A DNA stretch of 36,023 nucleotides from Methanobacteriota archaeon. GTDB taxonomy: Archaea > Thermoplasmatota > Poseidoniia > Poseidoniales > Thalassarchaeaceae. The position numbers and the translations under genes are program-made. The notes beneath the pieces are model-generated. The model made no database searches. It saw nothing but the letters and a program-made list of their open reading frames with translations, and was not told the origin of the DNA. The stretch is taken from the NCBI GenBank assembly GCA_016845345.1, contig JAERSV010000069.1, positions 1 to 36,023 on the forward strand, given 5' to 3'. Numbering within the stretch: position 1 is the stretch's first letter; the number at the start of each line of letters is the position of its first letter. Below are positions 32,749 to 36,023 of this stretch, piece by piece.

Positions 32749-33855
32749 ATGGATGCCTTTATTCAATTAGTGCCGGGCTGGGATAATCTTGTATTTGGTG
32801 TGCAAACAGGAGTATTTGCTGCCTTATTTGGGATTTTCATCCTAGGTATGATTGCTCGCCAGTTAACAATGTACATTCTCCCACATATTCTGTCTCACTG
32901 GACTAAGAATGTTGACACAGTCAATGAATTTGAACTCAGTGCCCGCTCCCCATTCGGAGCATCTGCGGCTGGTTTTGTTTGGTGGAAGGCAGTTGAATAT
33001 TTAGCAGTCGAAGCGGCTGAACCAGGGTCAGTTATTACCCTCCCATCAACCTACGAGTTTTGGTTAACTGCGATTGGTGAGACTATCTTCATGGTAGGTG
33101 CAATGTTCGGCCTAATGTACATGGTTGAATTGATTCAATTACTTGTCCTTTGGTGGGATGACGACGGGGTTTTAGATGGTACTGAGAAAACTCTCATTTC
33201 GGCAGTTGAAAGCATTTTGCGATTTGTCATTCTAATGTTTGGTATTCTTGCAATTGCTAGTGCTTTCAATTTCAATTTAACCACAATTGTAGCAGGTCTT
33301 GGAGTCGGTGGGTTAGCAATTGCATTTGCCGCAAAAGACACGATTGGTAACCTGTTTGGAGCAGTTACACTTCTACTTGATCGCCCATTCAAAATGGGCG
33401 ACTGGATTAAAGTTGGAAACCTTGAAGGCGAAGTAATTGAGGTTGGAATTCGTACAACCCTCATTCGAACTAGTGCTGATACAGTAGTTACCCTACCAAA
33501 TGCATCTTTGGTTCACAAGAACATTGAGAATTTCGGCAAGCGAAGGTGGCGGAGATATCAACCGACATTGTACCTTGACCTCGCTAGTGACTCAAAGGCA
33601 GTAGAATCATTCTGCCGTGGCATTGAAGATTTGATTCGCAAGAATGCAAAAACTCAGAAAGAAGATGATTCCTATGCACTTGTATCAGCGATTTCCAAAG
33701 ATTCGATTGAAATTGCAATCAATCTCTACTGGAATGTCAGCGGAGGCCTTGAAGAAAAACAAGAGCGAGAGAAAATTCTGATTGACATCATCGGTTTAGC
33801 TGAAGGACTTGAACTTACTTTCTTTGAACCACGAATCCGACGCACCGGAGAGTGA
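32749..33855 (+). CDS. MscS-family small-conductance mechanosensitive channel
   Basis: The 368-aa protein has four or five TM helices. The signature pore helix and beta domain are ATIVAGLGVGGLAIAFAAKD-type sequence (here LTTIVAGLGVGGLAIAFAAK), NLFGAVTLLLDRPFKMGDWI, VGNLEGEVIEVGIRTTLIRT and VTLPNASLVHKNIENF. MscS channels open under membrane tension and release solutes on osmotic downshock. ATG at 32749 is preferred: a GTG at 32611 would place the start in the hairpin of the divergent gene and add about 46 residues without family features. It is followed 4 nt later by the phosphoglycerate mutase start. Confidence 0.93.
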   Translation: MDAFIQLVPGWDNLVFGVQTGVFAALFGIFILGMIARQLTMYILPHILSHWTKNVDTVNEFELSARSPFGASAAGFVWWKAVEYLAVEAAEPGSVITLPSTYEFWLTAIGETIFMVGAMFGLMYMVELIQLLVLWWDDDGVLDGTEKTLISAVESILRFVILMFGILAIASAFNFNLTTIVAGLGVGGLAIAFAAKDTIGNLFGAVTLLLDRPFKMGDWIKVGNLEGEVIEVGIRTTLIRTSADTVVTLPNASLVHKNIENFGKRRWRRYQPTLYLDLASDSKAVESFCRGIEDLIRKNAKTQKEDDSYALVSAISKDSIEIAINLYWNVSGGLEEKQEREKILIDIIGLAEGLELTFFEPRIRRTGE

Positions 33856-33859
33856 AAGA

Positions 33860-34456
33860 TTGGCAAAAATGGTCTTGCTTCGGCACGGACAATCTGTCTG
33901 GAATGCAGCCAACAAATTCACCGGTTGGACTGATGTTGACCTCTCAGAAATAGGAGAGGGAGAAGCGGCGAGTGCTGGTGAACAACTCGCTGACATCGCT
34001 TTTGATATCGTCTACACTAGTGACTTAAAGCGGGCCCAGAGAACCGCTAAAATTGCCATGAGCCACAACAAAGCATCAGGTGAAATACCCACCATTTGTG
34101 ACTGGCGCCTCAATGAACGTCATTACGGTGATTTACAAGGTCTTGACAAGGATGAAACCCGAGCCAAGTTTGGTGCAGAACAAGTTCACATTTGGAGAAG
34201 GTCGTACGATATCCCCCCACCTGGTGGAGAGAGTCTTGAGACCTGTGCGGAGAGAACTATCCCCTGCCTTGAAGAGTTAATTATCCCTGATTTAGAAGCG
34301 GGAAAGACGATTTTAGTCGCTGCACATGGCAACTCACTACGTTCAATCGTAATGCACATTGAAGGCTTGTCTAGAGAGGAAGTTCTCTCATTGGAAATAG
34401 CAACTGGCGTACCCCGTTCATACGAATATGACAACGGAAATTTTACCCGTATCTGA
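33860..34456 (+). CDS. gpmA: 2,3-bisphosphoglycerate-dependent phosphoglycerate mutase
   Basis: The 198-aa histidine-phosphatase-fold enzyme reads LLRHGQSVWNAANKFTGWTD (catalytic His about residue 9), YTSDLKRAQRTA, WRLNERHYGDLQG (acid Glu), PPGGESLETCAERTIP and VAAHGNSLRSIV (second His). It interconverts 3- and 2-phosphoglycerate in glycolysis and gluconeogenesis. At under 200 aa it is shorter than the 230-250 aa bacterial enzyme and closer in size to the short monomeric type. TTG at 33860 has GGAG 9 nt upstream in the end of the MscS gene; ATG at 33869 is the alternative. The stop directly abuts the convergent gene. Confidence 0.93.
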   Translation: MAKMVLLRHGQSVWNAANKFTGWTDVDLSEIGEGEAASAGEQLADIAFDIVYTSDLKRAQRTAKIAMSHNKASGEIPTICDWRLNERHYGDLQGLDKDETRAKFGAEQVHIWRRSYDIPPPGGESLETCAERTIPCLEELIIPDLEAGKTILVAAHGNSLRSIVMHIEGLSREEVLSLEIATGVPRSYEYDNGNFTRI

Positions 34457-34990
34457 TTAAAGATACACTTGAGTTCCGTTAGCAATACGGAACTCAAAAG
34501 TAAATTCACCCGGATGAGTAAACTCATACATTTCCCGTATAGCATTAAACAAATTACTTCGTGTTGCCTGCATTAAGGAATTAATCGAAAACCCTACAAT
34601 GATGAAATGGCGTGTTATCCCACCACATGAACGAAGATGCCTACGAATTATTGCACCCAAAGAAGCTGATGTCAAATCAACATGGATTGCACAAACAGGA
34701 TAACAAGCACCACCAGGAACACCTGGGTAGGAATTCATTCCACCACCACTAATTCCCGCATCTTCAAAAAAACCGGAAGCAATTTCTGGATTATCCAGCA
34801 TATCTGGATTGGGTGCCCATGCATCTACTAATTCACCACATTCATGGCAAACAACATTGTTACTATGAATTATATGAAATGGAGGCCTTACTCCCCCTTG
34901 ACATTCTGGCCCGGGTACCAAAATCCCGGGATTATTTATTACACCAGCACTGGTAGGTATTCTATGTTCAAAAGGAATCCAATTTGTCAT
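34457..34990 (-). CDS. Uncharacterised 177-aa protein with a possible HxxH/CxxC metal site
   Basis: I do not recognise this protein. It starts MTNWIPFEHRIPTSAG. A possible metal site is HIIHSNNVVCHECGEL (two His, then CxxC), with more cysteines later in ACYPVCAIHVD and LRSCGG. A Gly/Pro-rich middle (GISGGGMNSYPGVPGG) separates it from a more regular C-terminal part (RNLFNAIREMYEF-like helix, then FTFEFRIANGTQVYL strand). No signal peptide or TM helix is seen, so it is probably cytosolic. The ATG lacks a ribosome site but a TATA-like TTTAAG lies about 28 nt upstream, suggesting a leaderless mRNA. Its stop touches that of the convergent mutase gene. Confidence 0.7.
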   Translation of the reverse strand: MTNWIPFEHRIPTSAGVINNPGILVPGPECQGGVRPPFHIIHSNNVVCHECGELVDAWAPNPDMLDNPEIASGFFEDAGISGGGMNSYPGVPGGACYPVCAIHVDLTSASLGAIIRRHLRSCGGITRHFIIVGFSINSLMQATRSNLFNAIREMYEFTHPGEFTFEFRIANGTQVYL

Positions 34991-35014
34991 GAGTTACAAG
35001 AAAACATTGACCCT

Positions 35015-35022
35015 ACTTAAAT
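35015..35022 (-). promoter_or_regulatory. TATA-like element for the 177-aa gene
   Basis: On the minus strand CATTTAAG is centred about 28 nt before the ATG at 34990, the spacing expected when transcription starts at the start codon. No Shine-Dalgarno site precedes that ATG. Confidence 0.45.
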
Positions 35023-35044
35023 GATGCACTTTTCAGCACTTGAA

Positions 35045-36013
35045 TCAGTAAGGAGGTGGGGCGCGGCGGCGATACAACCAGCGCAATCCGATAGCAGCTC
35101 CAGCCAAAGCCGCCGTTAACAGTAATCTATCAGATAAGGATGCCATCCACTGTTCCATAAGAGGAGCAAACAATGCCCCAACCGCGCAAATTAACGAAAC
35201 TGCTGAGAGAGTTTTAGAGCGATACATCTCTGCTTGAATTCTACTAACATGACCAAGCCACCACTTAGTACGCTGTTCCACAGGTCTATCCCAGGCCTGA
35301 GAAATTGCAGCCTCTTCCAAGACTTGCTCATATTCCCAAATCGCCACACCACCCTTGTGACCATCCAAAGCGCGAGAGGATGTCGCACTCTCTGGAGCAG
35401 TTGAAATCCAACCTTCAAAAGTCGCCTTTCTTAGTGTTAGTTCATCACCACTACTGACACCCAGTTCGTCACACAAAACTGCCAGTGAACGATATGCTGC
35501 TGCCAAATCACGGATCACTGGATAATCTCTTGATTTGGGTAAAATCGCATTGGGAATACCATCATGGCAACATGTGATTACAGCCTCTTCAAGATCAATG
35601 TAAACCGCTTGCAAGCCAAAATTCCGATGGGTAATTGTCGCCAACGTGTTGTATGAATGCGGGGCTCGCCAGAGCGTGTTTGACAATACTCTATCCTCCA
35701 AACTTTTGAGGCGATTATTCCATTTTCGCTCATCATTTGGTAGTGATTTTGTAGCCAATGAATCAATGTGAAAACGACCAAGAATTTGACCCACTTGGCC
35801 ACAAATTTTTCGCCCTTCATCAATATCCCCATCTCTTAGTGCTGAACTCAACTGTTCGTCGGCTCTTTGACCCTCATCCTGTCTGAAAAAAAGAAGTAAA
35901 TCTCGCTTGCCAACCTGAAGCCCACCAAAGGCACTATTCAGATGCTCACTACTCATCTCAGAGAGAGCCCTTCCATGACCTTTCTCATCGAGTAAAAGCA
36001 AGCGAATTATCAC
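35045..36013 (-). CDS. Uncharacterised protein with two C-terminal TM helices; 5' end may lie outside the window
   Basis: At least 322 aa from a GTG at 36013; the frame stays open to the window edge, so the true start may be further right. The first 260 residues look globular and cytosolic, with THRNFGLQAVYIDLEEAVI about residue 130, loosely like the catalytic-loop region of aminoglycoside-phosphotransferase-type kinases ('HGD...N.L.D') but lacking its key Asp and Asn. Near the C terminus are TM segments SAVSLICAVGALFAPLM and LLLTAALAGAAIGLRWLY, then RRRAPPPY. A degenerate kinase-like fold is only a guess. It is upstream of the 177-aa gene, 54 nt apart. Confidence 0.7.
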   Translation of the reverse strand: MIIRLLLLDEKGHGRALSEMSSEHLNSAFGGLQVGKRDLLLFFRQDEGQRADEQLSSALRDGDIDEGRKICGQVGQILGRFHIDSLATKSLPNDERKWNNRLKSLEDRVLSNTLWRAPHSYNTLATITHRNFGLQAVYIDLEEAVITCCHDGIPNAILPKSRDYPVIRDLAAAYRSLAVLCDELGVSSGDELTLRKATFEGWISTAPESATSSRALDGHKGGVAIWEYEQVLEEAAISQAWDRPVEQRTKWWLGHVSRIQAEMYRSKTLSAVSLICAVGALFAPLMEQWMASLSDRLLLTAALAGAAIGLRWLYRRRAPPPY

Positions 36014-36023
36014 TTTTCGCCCA

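Overview
The window reads as a chromosomal segment of a marine planktonic euryarchaeon, most likely Marine Group II (Poseidoniales, Thermoplasmatota) or a close relative. This is inferred from an archaeal/eukaryotic-type ribosomal protein L15e, a bona fide FtsZ, a tRNA-Tyr with a bulge-helix-bulge intron, a protein ending in a PGF-CTERM-like sorting tail, and many very large secreted peptidases and beta-sandwich proteins next to a Na+-coupled SNF transporter. No insertion sequence, CRISPR array or phage gene is visible.

Region 1 (1-17.8 kb, almost all minus strand) is a long co-directional block. Transcription runs from L15e (17801) through a PRC-barrel protein and RNase Z into a chain of surface proteins: an 854-aa PKD-like membrane protein with a cytosolic zinc ribbon, a 1451-aa secreted protein of unknown fold, a 217-aa single-span protein, a 1665-aa membrane-anchored subtilisin-like protease also ending in a cytosolic zinc ribbon, and a 901-aa protein built of about seven beta-sandwich repeats. 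A hairpin with a short T run follows the last gene. Gaps of 6-10 nt join several members.

Region 2 (17.9-20.1 kb) holds a 73-aa ubiquitin/MoaD-like beta-grasp protein whose diglycine is followed by two extra residues, then ftsZ, the intron-containing tRNA-Tyr, and a 313-nt gene-free stretch. That stretch contains a degenerate copy of the tRNA 3' end, an internal imperfect repeat and strong inverted repeats.

Region 3 (20.1-25.9 kb) holds a DEAD-box helicase with an RGG tail, an aquaporin-family channel, a peroxiredoxin, and a tight three-gene unit (PGF-CTERM surface protein, multi-span membrane protein, 26-codon ORF) that converges on hisS.

Region 4 (25.9-32.6 kb, minus strand) runs from an M14 metallocarboxypeptidase with calcium-binding inserts, directly abutting an SNF transporter, into the bifunctional NAD(P)HX repair enzyme, a TM/coiled-coil protein, a GtrA-like membrane protein with a basic tail, and hisS. 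Pairing an exported carboxypeptidase with a Na+-dependent amino-acid-type transporter suggests digestion and uptake of external peptides. Region 5 (32.6-36 kb) has a divergent MscS channel and phosphoglycerate mutase, then two minus-strand proteins of unknown function.

Most worth following up: the ubiquitin-like protein with a GG-x-x tail, the tRNA-Tyr 3'-end duplication and the structured region behind it, stem-loops placed on or beside start sites of secreted-protein genes, and the two giant surface proteins that share the layout ectodomain, TM, cytosolic zinc ribbon.
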